Assembly: GCF_004359215.1 (NCBI RefSeq)
Contig: NW_027152062.1
Location: 583,620-647,619 of the forward strand
Direction: 5' to 3'
Length of the DNA stretch: 64,000 nt
From: Bremia lactucae
Taxonomy: Eukaryota; Oomycota; Peronosporomycetes; Peronosporales; Peronosporaceae
Below are positions 24,130 through 34,049 of this stretch, piece by piece. The stretch's first letter is position 1. Every line of letters begins with the position of its first letter. A program made the position numbers and the translations under genes. A model generated the notes under the pieces. It was not told the DNA's origin, searched no databases, and saw only the letters and a list, made by a program, of their open reading frames with translations.

Positions 24130-24559
24130 AATCGTTCAAGTTTTTTTAGAAGGCAGTTAGTGGTAATATCTGAGCGTGGGACAGGGCAGGGACGCATGTC
24201 ATACAATGTACTCTGAGCCAATCATCAGGGGCAAAGTAGTAAGGTTAAATGATCCGAAAACTGGCCACTCAAAAATCTGAATTTGCTAATTTTAAGTGAC
24301 TTGCGCGGTTATACGTAAATATTTATGTACACACAAGTATATACCTGTGTACACACAAGTATTTACACACAAGTATTTACGTGTTGCATATGAAATACAC
24401 AGAAAGCACGAATTGTACTTTGAACAGCTGACTATTTTGAATCCACAATTATACTCTGTGCGTTAAATTTTGGCAGCGGCTTGCCGTTATCATCGTCATC
24501 ACTGTCCTCACATGGCTGGTGGAATTGCTCGATAATTACATAATGCCATGAGGCTTAAA
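24130..24559. other. Gene-free stretch before element D1
   Basis: Contains the short direct repeats above and otherwise AT-rich sequence. No coding frame was recognised. Confidence 0.45.
24325..24392. repeat. Short direct repeats ACACACAAGTAT
   Basis: ACACACAAGTAT occurs three times in 60 bp, twice followed by TTAC. Upstream of the transposase start codon at 24129 (minus strand), so it could be part of the transposon end, but no matching copy was found beyond 22130. Confidence 0.7.
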
Positions 24560-25546
24560 TTATCGCCAGGGTGCTTTAGCATTCTTCGCGGAGTATAATT
24601 CTCCGTGGATATAAACCAGGACGGCTTAATGTCGTCGCTGATGCGCTATCACGCCGACCCGATTTCGAGCCGGCTGCGCATTCCAACACTGGAAATAATC
24701 CCACTGCTGCAACACTCATTTCAAGTGTTCCGTCATCAACCTTGTTTGATGACATAAAGAAAGCCTACGCGGAAGATAAGAACCTTCTGCGTTTTATAGA
24801 TCATCTGATGAAGCCATCCGATTATTTTTTTAAAGATTTACCGGCTTTATATCGATCGTCATCCGATCGATACACAACACGCAACGGCTTATTGTATTAC
24901 ACAGCCGTTGCCGGCGACACTCCACGTGTCGTCGTCCCAATTCACAATGATTTGCGCTTGCGAATCATGTATGAGTGTCACGATGCACCAACAAGTGGCA
25001 TCGAGGACGTGAGAAAACTTACCTCACAGTAAGTCGAGACTTTTACTGGCCCCGCCAGTATCAGTTCGTGCGCAAGTACATTCGTGCTTGCGAGGTATGT
25101 CAACGGGTGAAGCCTAGCCCTTCATCCCGTGCACCTCTTCAACCTCTACCACTTCCGGCAGAGTGTTGGCAGTCCGTATCTATGGACTTCGTCTTCGGAT
25201 TTCCCGAAGACGAACACAAAAACAATGGAATCCTTGTTTTTGTAGACAGATTCAGCAAGATGGTACACCTTGCTGCGGTACCAGAGTCGATTACGGCTCC
25301 GGGTTGTGCCCGTGTCTTTATCGACACGGTATTCAAACTCCATGGGTTACCCCGTGAATTAGTCTCGGATAGAGATCCGAGATTCACGGCGGCGTTCTGG
25401 CAATCCGTGTTCCGATCTCTCGGAACACGGCTGACTATGTCAACATCTGATCACCCGGAAACGGATGGTCAAACAGAACGCGTAAATCGCGTCCTCGAAG
25501 AGATACTTCGAGGTTACGTCCAATCGTATCCGAATTGGAGCGAGTT
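24560..25546 (+). pseudogene. Family 2 Gypsy RNase H end and integrase, first copy (element D1)
   Basis: Starts inside the RNase H C-terminus (FAEYNSPWI.. then RLNVVADALSRRPD at 24620-24665). Integrase follows in two frames: 24742-25032 (ALYRSSSDRYTTRNGLLYYT) and, after a one-base shift near 25003, 24975-25546 with CEVCQRVKPS, the core MDFVFGFPED, LVSDRDPRFTAAFW and DHPETDGQTERVNRVLEE. The three catalytic acidic positions are present. It is cut by the assembly gap at 25547. Everything 5' of RNase H is missing. Confidence 0.85.
25191..25539. other. Array of nine short perfect hairpins inside integrase
   Basis: Stems (left arm / right arm): 25191-25198/25204-25211, 25218-25225/25234-25241, 25254-25259/25269-25274, 25310-25316/25323-25329, 25364-25370/25375-25381, 25405-25415/25420-25430, 25478-25482/25488-25492, 25493-25500/25506-25513 and 25519-25524/25534-25539. 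All arms are exact reverse complements of 5-11 bp with loops of 4-9 bases. They follow one another almost without overlap through protein-coding sequence. Confidence 0.95.
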
Positions 25547-25691
25547 NNNNNNNNNNNNNNNNNNNNNNNNNNNNNNNNNNNNNNNNNNNNNNNNNNNNNN
25601 NNNNNNNNNNNNNNNNNNNNNNNNNNNNNNNNNNNNNNNNNNNNNNNNNNNNNNNNNNNNNNNNNNNNNNNNNNNNNNNNNNNNNNNNNNN
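25547..25691. other. Assembly gap
   Basis: 145 undetermined bases. The sequence after the gap (25692 onward) restarts at the same point in integrase as about 24800 and is nearly identical to 24800-25546 for some 745 bp. Gap size and the tandem order are therefore uncertain. Confidence 0.99.
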
Positions 25692-27123
25692 TGATGGATC
25701 ATTTAATGAATCCATCCGATAAATCTTTTAAAGATCTACCGGCTTTATATCGATCGTCATCCGATCGATACACAACACGTAACGGCTTATTGTATTACAC
25801 AGCCGTTACCGGCGACACCCCACGTGTCGTCGTCCCAACTCACAATGATTTGCGCTTGCGCATCATGTATGAGTGTCACGATGCTCCAACAAGTGGACAT
25901 CGTGGACGTGAGAAGACTTACCTCACAGTAAGTCGCGACTTTTACTGGCCCCGCCAGTATCAGTTCGTGCGCAAGTACATTCGTGCTTGCGAGGTATGTC
26001 AACGGGTGAAGCCTAGCCCTTCATCCCGTGCACCTCTTCAACCTCTACCACTTCCGGCAGAGTGTTGGCAGTCCGTATCTATGGACTTCGCCTTCGGATT
26101 TCCCGAAGACGATCACAAAAACAATGGAATCCTTGTTTTTGTAGACAGATTTAGCAAGATGGTACGTCTTGCTGCAGTACCAGAGTCGATCACGGCTACG
26201 GGCTGCGCCCCTTTCTTTATCGCCATGGTATTCAAACTCCACGGTTTACCCCGCGAACTGGTCTCCGATGAAGACCCACCGTTCACGGCGGAGTTTTGGC
26301 AATCCGTATTTCGATCTCACGGAACACGGCTGACTATAACAACTTCTGATCATCCAGAGAGAGATGGTATGACGGAACGCGTAAATCGCGTTCTCGAAGA
26401 GATATCTCGAGGTTACGTCCACTCGTATCCGAATTGGAGCGATTTTTTACCGATGGTCGAATTCGCCATCAATAATTCGGTGCATGCGTCTACAACGCAT
26501 ACACCGTTCTTCATGAATGGCTTACGCCATCCACGCATACCCACCCAATTAGATAAATTCTCTAGTGTAAGAGGGGGGGGGGGTGACTCGCACGAGTAAA
26601 GCCATTTTTGGCTCATGCTCATCACGCGTCGAAGTTAACAACAACGCGAGTGATGTCGAAGTCAAAAAAAATCGACATCGAAGATGAGAAAGATCTCATG
26701 GCAGTGCGCACAAAGCGTACTGTAAAAGACAAAACAAATGAGTCAGCAGAGAAATTTCTGCTGACTCGAGAATCAGTAATCCGTTTCGTGCAGGATTCCA
26801 TTGCTAACGCAGTGGACCGTCAGAAATGGAACGCAGACAAACATGGAAGAGCAAACGCTTTTTCATTAAAAGTTAATGACCTAGTACTACTCTCTACGGT
26901 AAACTTACCTAAGCGTGTAGTCACTAATGTCGGTAGCAGTAAACTACTACCAAAGTTCATTGGGCCTTTCCGTGTACTGCATCGCAGAGGCAATGCGTAC
27001 AGAATAGAATTGCGACGTAGGATGCGAACGCATCCATCGTTTTACGTTGGTCGGCTCCGCCCGTACCATCAGTACGCTGTTTCTTCCGAGGACGGATCCG
27101 ACACCCTTTTCAAGAATTCCTAA
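25692..27123 (+). pseudogene. Family 2 Gypsy integrase, second copy, with SH3-like C-terminus
   Basis: Repeats the integrase of 24800-25546 and continues: zinc domain (HRGREKTYLTVSRDFYW), core (MDFAFGFPEDDHKNNG, LVSDEDPPFTAEFW, DHPERDGMTERVNRVLEE) and, after a shift near 26590, the C-terminal domain (26608-27123) with LLPKFIGPFRVLHRRGNAYR and HPSFYVGRLRPYHQY. Compared with the first copy, RD in SDRDP became ED and TDGQTE became RDGMTE, so key surroundings are mutated. It leads into a linker and chromodomain. Confidence 0.85.
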
Positions 27124-27707
27124 AAGATTCTTGTGGTCACGAACCAGGTTCTCATACTGAGTCTGATGATTCTCATGTCGGGTCCGAAGATCCTCGAAAC
27201 TGCGATGAGCTGACGACAGCTTATCACGAAGAGCGTGATAATTCCGTTCGTACTCCAACATGGAGTACGCACTCTTCGAACGGCCTCTTAACCGTTCGAT
27301 ATGATGAGCCTGCACCGTCTGCTCTAACGAGCGACGCTTACCGCGCTCGTGATCAAGTCCTCCCTCCAAATCATGGATGAAGTGATCGAGTTTGTCGATT
27401 TTCGACTCTAGATCCGACATGGGTCGGATCTAATTTTCCTTCCTCCGCCACAACCATTGGTGGATTCCCACGGTGATCAACGTTCCTTGTGGAACGCTTT
27501 GAAAATCATTGTGACGTGAAGGGGCAGCGAACGAGTTATCTTGTTCGCTGGCGCGGTTATCCACCTTCACATGACAGCTGGGAGTCTCGTTCCCAGCTGA
27601 TTCTTGACGTTGAGGGCCTCGTCCGTCAGTATGACGAGACCCATCCGATGGATCAGAAGGTCCATCGGAAAACACGCGCCCCTGGCGCGTGTAAATCGAT
27701 TGCATAA
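27124..27707 (+). pseudogene. Integrase linker and chromodomain (element D1)
   Basis: At 27485-27650 the plus strand encodes VERFENHCDVKGQRTSYLVR, then WRGYPPSHDSWESRSQLILD and VEGLVRQYDETHP: the chromodomain fold with its aromatic cage region, found at the integrase C-terminus of chromoviruses and thought to direct insertion to heterochromatin. The linker before it (27124-27480) carries stops. Equivalent remains lie at 40135-40260 and 62100-62230, both on the minus strand. Confidence 0.88.
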
Positions 27708-27860
27708 CGTCAATCGCATCGCGCATCTCGATAGAGATGCGAGCCTTTCCCCAGGGCGAAGAAAGAGAATAGACATCCTCTTTTACTCGCTTCGTGTTGT
27801 CAATACAACACGGACAGGGATCACCCCACGTGAGGCACGCAAGTCCTGCCTCACCTGACA
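27520..27860. other. Array of perfect hairpins through chromodomain and 3' region
   Basis: Exact stems at 27575-27583/27591-27599, 27645-27652/27661-27668, 27672-27680/27684-27692, 27697-27702/27711-27716, 27723-27729/27734-27740, 27793-27800/27805-27812 and 27830-27837/27847-27854. Stem length is 6-9 bp and loops are 3-9 bases. The array crosses the end of the chromodomain into sequence that is antisense coding. Confidence 0.95.
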
Positions 27861-27959
27861 ATTAATGCAATTTAAACCTTCAACCGGTTGGAGTTCGTTT
27901 CTCAAACTTAACGCGACTCGCGTTAAGTCTTTGAAGCCAGGCTTCGAGTCCAATGTCTT

Positions 27960-28700
27960 TTGACATTACGAATGAACGCCCTCCAGGCTTGCATCAACGA
28001 AATTTATCTCGTTTGTTGTTGCCACTTCACTATCGATGCTTGAAAAAAGCATCGAGATATGTCTCTTCCTCAGCGCGAAAGTTCTTCGCGCGGGATCAAG
28101 GCCATGTAGCCATGTCGCAATTACTAAGGGATATTTATTGTAAGGAGTAGTCTCTCCAGACAAGCTATTGATTAGCCGTTCTGGCAAAAGCCATGGCTTC
28201 TTCTCAGGGGCGAGAAGAAACATTTTTTTGTCTTCACTCCCCTGAGTGGTACCCACTGAAGCAGGGGTAACACAAGAACTTTTCTTACGATGGCTTACGC
28301 CATTGTCATCTCCACGCATTGAAATATGTGCGGTTCATGGCACGGGAGATGGTGCTGGCGATGAGAAATCATCCTCATGGTCGGAAACGAAAATGCTGTA
28401 GCGAATGCTACCAGCACGTCTACTCGAATGAGCTCCCTCATTCGAAGGCTCATAGTCAGCCGCCTGACGATGATCAGGCGACTGTTCTGTTCTCCCCGAG
28501 TCGGCCATTTCGTCAAACTCACATTCGTAGTCGTCGCATTCACGTAGTGTATCACCACATGCACCCGCAACATTTAGAGTGCGGGAGAAGATGACACTAC
28601 GGCAGACGGAACGTCTGCCGCAAGAGACAATAATACGTCGCCCGCGGCTACATGAACCGCAGCCGAAGGCGCCGCACTATTTGCATACCGCATGGACTTG
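27960..28700 (-). pseudogene. Antisense accessory frame of family 2 (element D1 copy)
   Basis: Minus-strand frame from 28319 (MRGDDNGVSHRKKSS, then APEKKPWLLPERLINSLSGE and ATWLHGLDP) corresponds to the better copy at 60994-61954, then shifts frame and hits a stop after AFFKHR. The first half, about 28690-28325, contains the shared DEMADSGRTEQSPD and ADYEPSNE. It lies between chromodomain and 3' LTR and is antisense to pol. Broken, but colinear with its relatives. Confidence 0.6.
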
Positions 28701-28799
28701 TTTACCATGCGATTGAATAAAAATGATGAATCTGTATCGATTTTAAAGTGGTCTTATAGTGACCACTGTACCCAATAACAGTCAGAGTAATTGTCGTTT

Positions 28800-28812
28800 A
28801 AGGGAGGGGTGG
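28800..28812 (+). other. Polypurine tract of element D1
   Basis: AAGGGAGGGGTGG immediately precedes the LTR start TGTAACGGGG at 28813, the usual position for second-strand priming. Confidence 0.8.
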
Positions 28813-29251
28813 TGTAACGGGGTGTATCGTTACATGAAATTAACACTTAGAGGTTGTTAATTAATATATTATCGAAAAGGTAGATAATATTTGGAGACTA
28901 TTACTTTACATGGTAATATTCTAAAAGCTTATCCATTGGTAGATATAGACAATTTTATCTACTTTCTCCGCGGTCTAGTCAGCGCTGGACGCGCGCAAAG
29001 AGAATGACAGTTAAGCCTTTTAGTACATGTTTTGTATTAATTTATAATAAGTTAGTATTAAGTAGATAGACAAGAAGAACTTAATTATATTAATACAGTT
29101 TTCATTTAGCTCTCTTTAAAGGAAGTGTTTTAAAGAGAAGACTTCCTCTGCACGTACTAGTGTACGTGTAGTGACGTGAGGGTACTCGCACTGAGGCAGT
29201 GCGAAGTGGACTTGTACTGAAGCAGTAACAAGTTGGCAGTGCCATGTTACA
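28813..29251 (+). repeat. Family 2 LTR, 3' LTR of element D1
   Basis: Starts TGTAACGGGGTGTATCGTTA and ends GCAGTGCCATGTTACA (439 bp). Similar to 49251-49690 and, inverted, to 43475-43940, 51294-51735 and 60474-60917. Confidence 0.92.
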
Positions 29252-29471
29252 GCTAGAATATATATTGATAAAGCTTTATGCAGGCCAGCTTGAATAGTCT
29301 GCAAAAGACTTCGCAATATATGCATGCTTTCATGATTTCCCTCAATCAGGCGCTCTTGGCTTTTTCTCACCTGTTAAAAACATTACATCTAACCTCGCCA
29401 AACGAAAACACGGTTTCTGATGTATTCAGGGGTACACACCCATTACAATGCCCTCATGTAGATAATTAAGG

Positions 29472-29690
29472 TGCGTGGCAAAAGCGATTCCCTTATGTAA
29501 TTTAGGGGGTGTGATGTTTCAAAGGCCAAATGGGCGATCTAAAGACGATTGTAAAGGAACAACTGTTAATTTTTGGATGCAGTCGTATGACCCATACAGT
29601 GAAAAAATATTTATGGGAGGGGGTGTGGCTATACCATTAGGGGGATGTGCCTATACCGGTTCCCTAGTTTATTATTATTACGCTAATTCG
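29472..29690 (+). repeat. Dispersed repeat, copy 1
   Basis: About 200 bp are similar to 51796-51970, sharing ATCTAAAGAC, GGGTGTGGCTATACCA, and TACCGGTTCCC in the same order. Both copies lie shortly downstream of a family 2 LTR. No coding sense is apparent. The class is unknown; a short non-autonomous element is possible. Confidence 0.6.
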
Positions 29691-30866
29691 TGAGCGGAGC
29701 AAATTATGATTGCCAAAAATGACAGTTTGAGTATACAAAATGGTAGCATTTCTTCTGCCACCTGCTTCGTCTTGAGCTAGCACGCAGTTAGATGCATTGG
29801 ATCCGTCGGGAAGTTGATTGTACACTGATCGGAACTTGTCTCCCCCATATGGCAAAACACACCGAGTGAATAGACTATTGGACACATTTAGATCGCAGCC
29901 TTGATGAGAATATAAATTGACAAAGTCGAAAACTTTAGCACCATTTTTGTACCATGTAAGCCTATAGCTCAAGATTCACGTGGTGCATGCAGATTTGTCC
30001 AACGCGTAAGAGCTCGTTGCCACAGTTGAAAGTTGGTCGTATATTTATCGCTAACACAACCTATACCTACTCGGCTTTGGCTAAGATATTCTACCACTCA
30101 TCATTCAAATCTGTTTTTTCTTTCAGTTTTTTTATTCTGATTTTTACTCTAGCCTTATCTGTGCTGGGCCCCAGGGGTATCCGAAAGTCTGTTCTATTTG
30201 CTCATATTGGTTGGAGCGGAGTTTTAACCCGTGACCTATATCGGTACTTGTGCAGTTTTGTTGCTACAGCTCAATGAAGGCTTTAGAAAAAGGAAAAAGA
30301 AGGAACATTAGTTTGGAAAACTAAATTTACCTACACGACAAAAAGTCAATTCGATACATTTGGTGGCAATGGCGTCTAGCTTTTATTCAATTCGGAAGCT
30401 ATGTCGAAAATTACGGTCTAAATTAATACTGCCCAAGACGTCAAATTTAACTAAGCGACTAAGATAATTTTTAAAATTTTGCTCCAACTTCTTATTATTA
30501 TTGCTTCTGATTGTGATTACATTGTAGCACGCGTATTGTTTAGGCTTTTCTTAAAGTGCCTTTGACACGCTTGCAAATGAAGAAAAAAACATTGTGGATA
30601 TTTGCCTTATCTTAATGCGTGCATCCGACACAGTAGCAAATCGTTATTTGTTTGTGTGTACTATACCTGCGCTATGTCTACGTTTCAAAAGGAATACAGC
30701 TTTTGGAATTCGTTTATATCGCGTTTAACAAATCTGCTCCATTGAAAATTGACTTGAAACAACACTCGTCGCAGCAGCGCTTAATATTTGTCTCGTATGA
30801 GCTAAGTTGCCGTAATTTATGGGAGACCAATGCAAATTTCTCAAACTGCGAGTTGCTAGCATTCCA
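29691..30866. other. Unassigned stretch
   Basis: Frames of up to about 100 codons exist on both strands (29664-29972 minus, 29987-30277 plus) but none shows a recognisable domain or a good start context. I cannot say whether any is a gene. Confidence 0.35.
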
Positions 30867-31120
30867 ATGAAGTCAGGTGGTGCGAAGCGCCCTACTGATC
30901 CAGCAACGTCAAAAGAATTTGCGGGCCTTTTGACGAAAATTTCTCCTCGTACACAAACATTGTGTGTAACTGCTTCAGGGATGAGATAAACTCATCATCC
31001 TGAAAATAAAGTGTCAAATAAATTGCCACTAAAGTCCATAGTCGATTGTGGGCATACAACCGACTGTATTGTGCATGACGAAGTAGCTAAGAGATTAAAA
31101 AATTTCACTCTGACTTTATA
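30867..31120 (+). pseudogene. Isolated Gypsy gag-protease junction fragment
   Basis: Reads GAKRPTDPATSKEFAGLLTK on the plus strand, matching element A on the minus strand at 2300-2400 (GAKRPTDLATSRVFAGLLTK), and then TLCVTASG and a weak protease start (IVDCGHTTDC). It is about 250 bp without LTRs nearby, so it is a relic. Confidence 0.75.
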
Positions 31121-31642
31121 TTATGGGTAGCTGATCAGGGAAAAGTCGTCGTCTGAGGCATTGTTGTTCTTGCTAGACAACAAGCCCTGTATGGTGCACG
31201 CCAAACTATAAATAAGTTGTTTTGGCGGATGCCGTTTCTTATTAAAAATATGCAAAAATAAGCAAGTTTTTTTCTTACTAAAAATATCATAGCGAGTAAA
31301 AGCACTAGGAAAACCTAACCCCAACGAAGTTCTCGAATTTGTTTTCAATATTTGTGCTTCTGATCGCATCGCCGCTGTTCAAAGCGAAATTGCCGAGCGA
31401 TTACAAGTAGTTAGTTACCATCGCAAGGCTACATCAAATATCTGATGTATGACTGCACTTTCTTAATTTCACTCGCGCAATATTATTTGCTGTCCTTTTG
31501 GCGCAAGCAAATTATTTTTCTATAAGTTTCTTTACCAAGCTAGAGATATCTCTAAATTTTGTTTTATTCAGATTTACTTCAGTGAGGTTTTAGCGCAAAT
31601 TGTTACAAATTGTGTGAATATATTTAAATTAAAAAGTTCCTG
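31121..31642. other. Upstream region of the RAD17-like gene
   Basis: AT-rich, no coding frame recognised. It should contain the promoter and 5' untranslated sequence of the gene starting at 31643. I found no convincing initiator match. Confidence 0.45.
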
Positions 31643-33858
31643 ATGAAGCGCGGACGGCGGCGACTCCGACAGAAGTAAGTTTGCGCATCCAGCCAATACG
31701 AGATCCACGCAGACTATTATACTTGAATCGCATTGTCTATAGTGCGAGGATTTTAATAACATGTATCTTATTATTATTATTTTTGTACAGCACAGCGCTA
31801 CTGAAGGATTCGGTGGACAGCGGCAGTAACTCCGACGTCGTGGTTGTAACAAGTTCAAACCAGAAAATGGTGGATAACACGTTTGGACTTGCCTGGAGTT
31901 GCCCACTTTGCACTTATCTTAATGCCGATACCACCAGGAAGCGGTGCGAAATGTGCGATAGCGCGCGTCCCGAATTGCCAAAAAGGGTGCGGAACTTCCC
32001 CCAGTGGCTCCCACAGCCAATGAAGTATGTTAAGCATGAATCTAATATGAAAGGGGTGCCATTAAAGCCTTGGCTGGATCCTCAAGACGAAATTGACAAC
32101 AGCGAAAATGAAGACATCGCTAGTGTCAATTCGTCAGCGCTTTGTATATTCAAAACGAATCAATTCAATAAAAGCAATAGTAATGCTAGTAAGACCGCTG
32201 CTGCAAAATCACGTAAGGGACTGTGGATAGACTTTTACGCTCCAGAAACGGCAGGTGACCTCTGTGTGAGCAAAAAGAAGGTGCAAGAAATGTATCAGTG
32301 GTTCGAACAGAATGCATTGGCACGCTCTGGAGTTATTCAGAAGCGGCTGTTATTCGTGTGTGGTCCGCCAGGGTCAGGTAAGTCAACAGCAGTGCGATGT
32401 ATTGCTCGAAAGCTAAATGTGCTCATAAAAGAGTGGGAAGACAATTCGGCTGCTGGGAAACTTAAATTTGAACGAATGCCGCATGTGCCTGTCGAAGATA
32501 ATTTCTCTGAGTTTATGTATCGCTCGTCAGCTTATGCCGCCTTGCCGATTTCTACGTCCCGACCTCCATATTTTGCTGACAGCGACCGCCGGCTGGCTTG
32601 CAGTCAGCGCGAATCTGATTATATACGGGTTTCATCGGTCAGCTCAAGGCAAATAGTTCTAGTTGAAAGTTTTTCCTTGGCGTGGTCAAACGATTCGCTG
32701 CTGTATGAGGAAAAGCTAAAGCGAATTTATCAGCGTGTGATAGCATCAGCAGGTGGTAGTCAGTATCCAATTGTTTGTATCTACAGTGCTAGCCGAGGTC
32801 GCAAGGTTGATCTAGATTATTTGAGCAAGAAATTTTCTCACGAGGTGATGAATTCGCCGCTGACCTCGGTCATTTACATCAATGGAGTGACATCTGCACA
32901 GCTGAAAAAGCAATTAGTTTGTGTTGCTGAACAAGAGAACTTTAAATGTAAACCCTCGGTTATTCATAATATTATCGACAGGTGCAATGGCGATATGCGG
33001 TACGCGCTAAACATGCTGCAATTTTTGCAAAATTTAAACTTGAAAACATGTCAAATTGAACCTGCGAACGCATCCATGCAAAGAGCCCAAGGCGCTAATG
33101 CCTTGAAAGTATCAATGAATTCATCGGAGCTACAATGTCACACCCGTGATTTTTTTCTGTCGGACTTCCATGTAGTTGGAAAGTTGCTGCACGGTAAAGT
33201 GGCAAGAGACAAGTTCGCTCAACTCAGTTCTTCAAAACGTGACGCAAGCAACTTTGATTACGACCAGATATTCGACAGATGTGCAATGCCACTTAATCGA
33301 GTTCTTGAACTCGTTCATGAGAACAGCATCGCATACTTTTTAGAAGTGGAAGATCTTGCAGAAGCACTGGAGCTAATGAGCTTGTGTGAAGTGATAATTG
33401 CTAAATCATATAATGGTGCTAATTGCTTAAAGGTCTGCTGGCGCATTCAAGCATTCTCATTAATTGAAGTTGATTTAATGTTGTCTTGCATACGTTAGGT
33501 TTCTAAGCGCTCGCGGGATGTAGCTCAAGCAGTTCTTATGCACACTGTCGCAGTCGCAAACAACAATCCAGCGCCAAAGGCATTTCGGCCTATATTGCGG
33601 CCGCGGACTTATTCTGCAACACAGCGTATTGTAACACGTCGTAAAGATATGTTACACGCCACACGGGGGGAACAGAGCGGTCTTCAATTTGCATTCACGG
33701 GTGATGTATTTGCATTTGAAGTTGAGCCCTTTTTGTCAATAATGGATCGAGTATCTAATTCCTCCACTATACCAAATGCGGGTGGAGGCACAAATGGCAC
33801 TGAATCACTGCTGAAAGAAAATTTAGATGAAATTGAGAATAGCGCTGACGAGTGGTAA
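31643..33858 (+). CDS. RAD17: RAD17-like checkpoint clamp loader with N-terminal RanBP2-type zinc finger
   Basis: Exons 31643-31674, 31791-33432 and 33499-33858; GT-AG introns of 116 and 66 bp. The spliced frame is 2034 nt, 677 residues. The second intron is 66 bp (a multiple of three) and ends in the TAG that otherwise looks like a stop at 33498; the frame resumes as VSKRSRDVAQAVLMH. Residues 46-66 (WSCPLC...CEMC) form a RanBP2-type zinc finger. The AAA+ part has WIDFYAPETAGDL, Walker A GPPGSGKST (202-210) and a Walker B-like IVLVESFSLAW, then GDMRYALNMLQF (sensor 2 region). Family role: loads the 9-1-1 clamp at damaged DNA for checkpoint signalling. The exact donor of intron 2 (33433 against an earlier site) is my choice. 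Confidence 0.88.
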
Positions 33859-34049
33859 AATAATTTATATTGCAGTGGCTTCGAATATTTAGAAGCGTAA
33901 TCAATGGAAGTAGGTTTCGAAATTATTTGTTATGTCAGCATAGAATAAAAATTATGTAACGCGCTACCCCGTTACACAAGGTCTATTTCGGTTGTTAAAA
34001 TTCCACTTGTGAAGACAGAAACTATTTTTTTGTTGATATATGCTGCTCG
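33859..34049. other. Short gap between RAD17 and a Copia relic
   Basis: Contains the gene's 3' end and, at 33955-33982, a TGTAACGCGCTACCCCGTTA sequence reminiscent of a Gypsy LTR start. No full LTR follows. Confidence 0.4.

Noticed and set aside
24742..26599. Long frames running through the undetermined bases
   Set aside because: They are created by translating the gap as open sequence. Real coding stops at 25546 and restarts at 25692.
26947..27420. 157-codon minus-strand frame with coiled-coil-like composition
   Set aside because: It lies opposite the integrase C-terminus and the linker that leads to the chromodomain. The plus-strand reading continues through it with recognisable family sequence (ESDDSHVGSEDPRNCDEL), so the minus frame is a shadow.
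33490..33500. Apparent stop codon splitting the RAD17-like gene into two frames
   Set aside because: The TAG is the acceptor end of a 66-bp GT-AG intron (33433-33498). The frame resumes in phase with family-like sequence.
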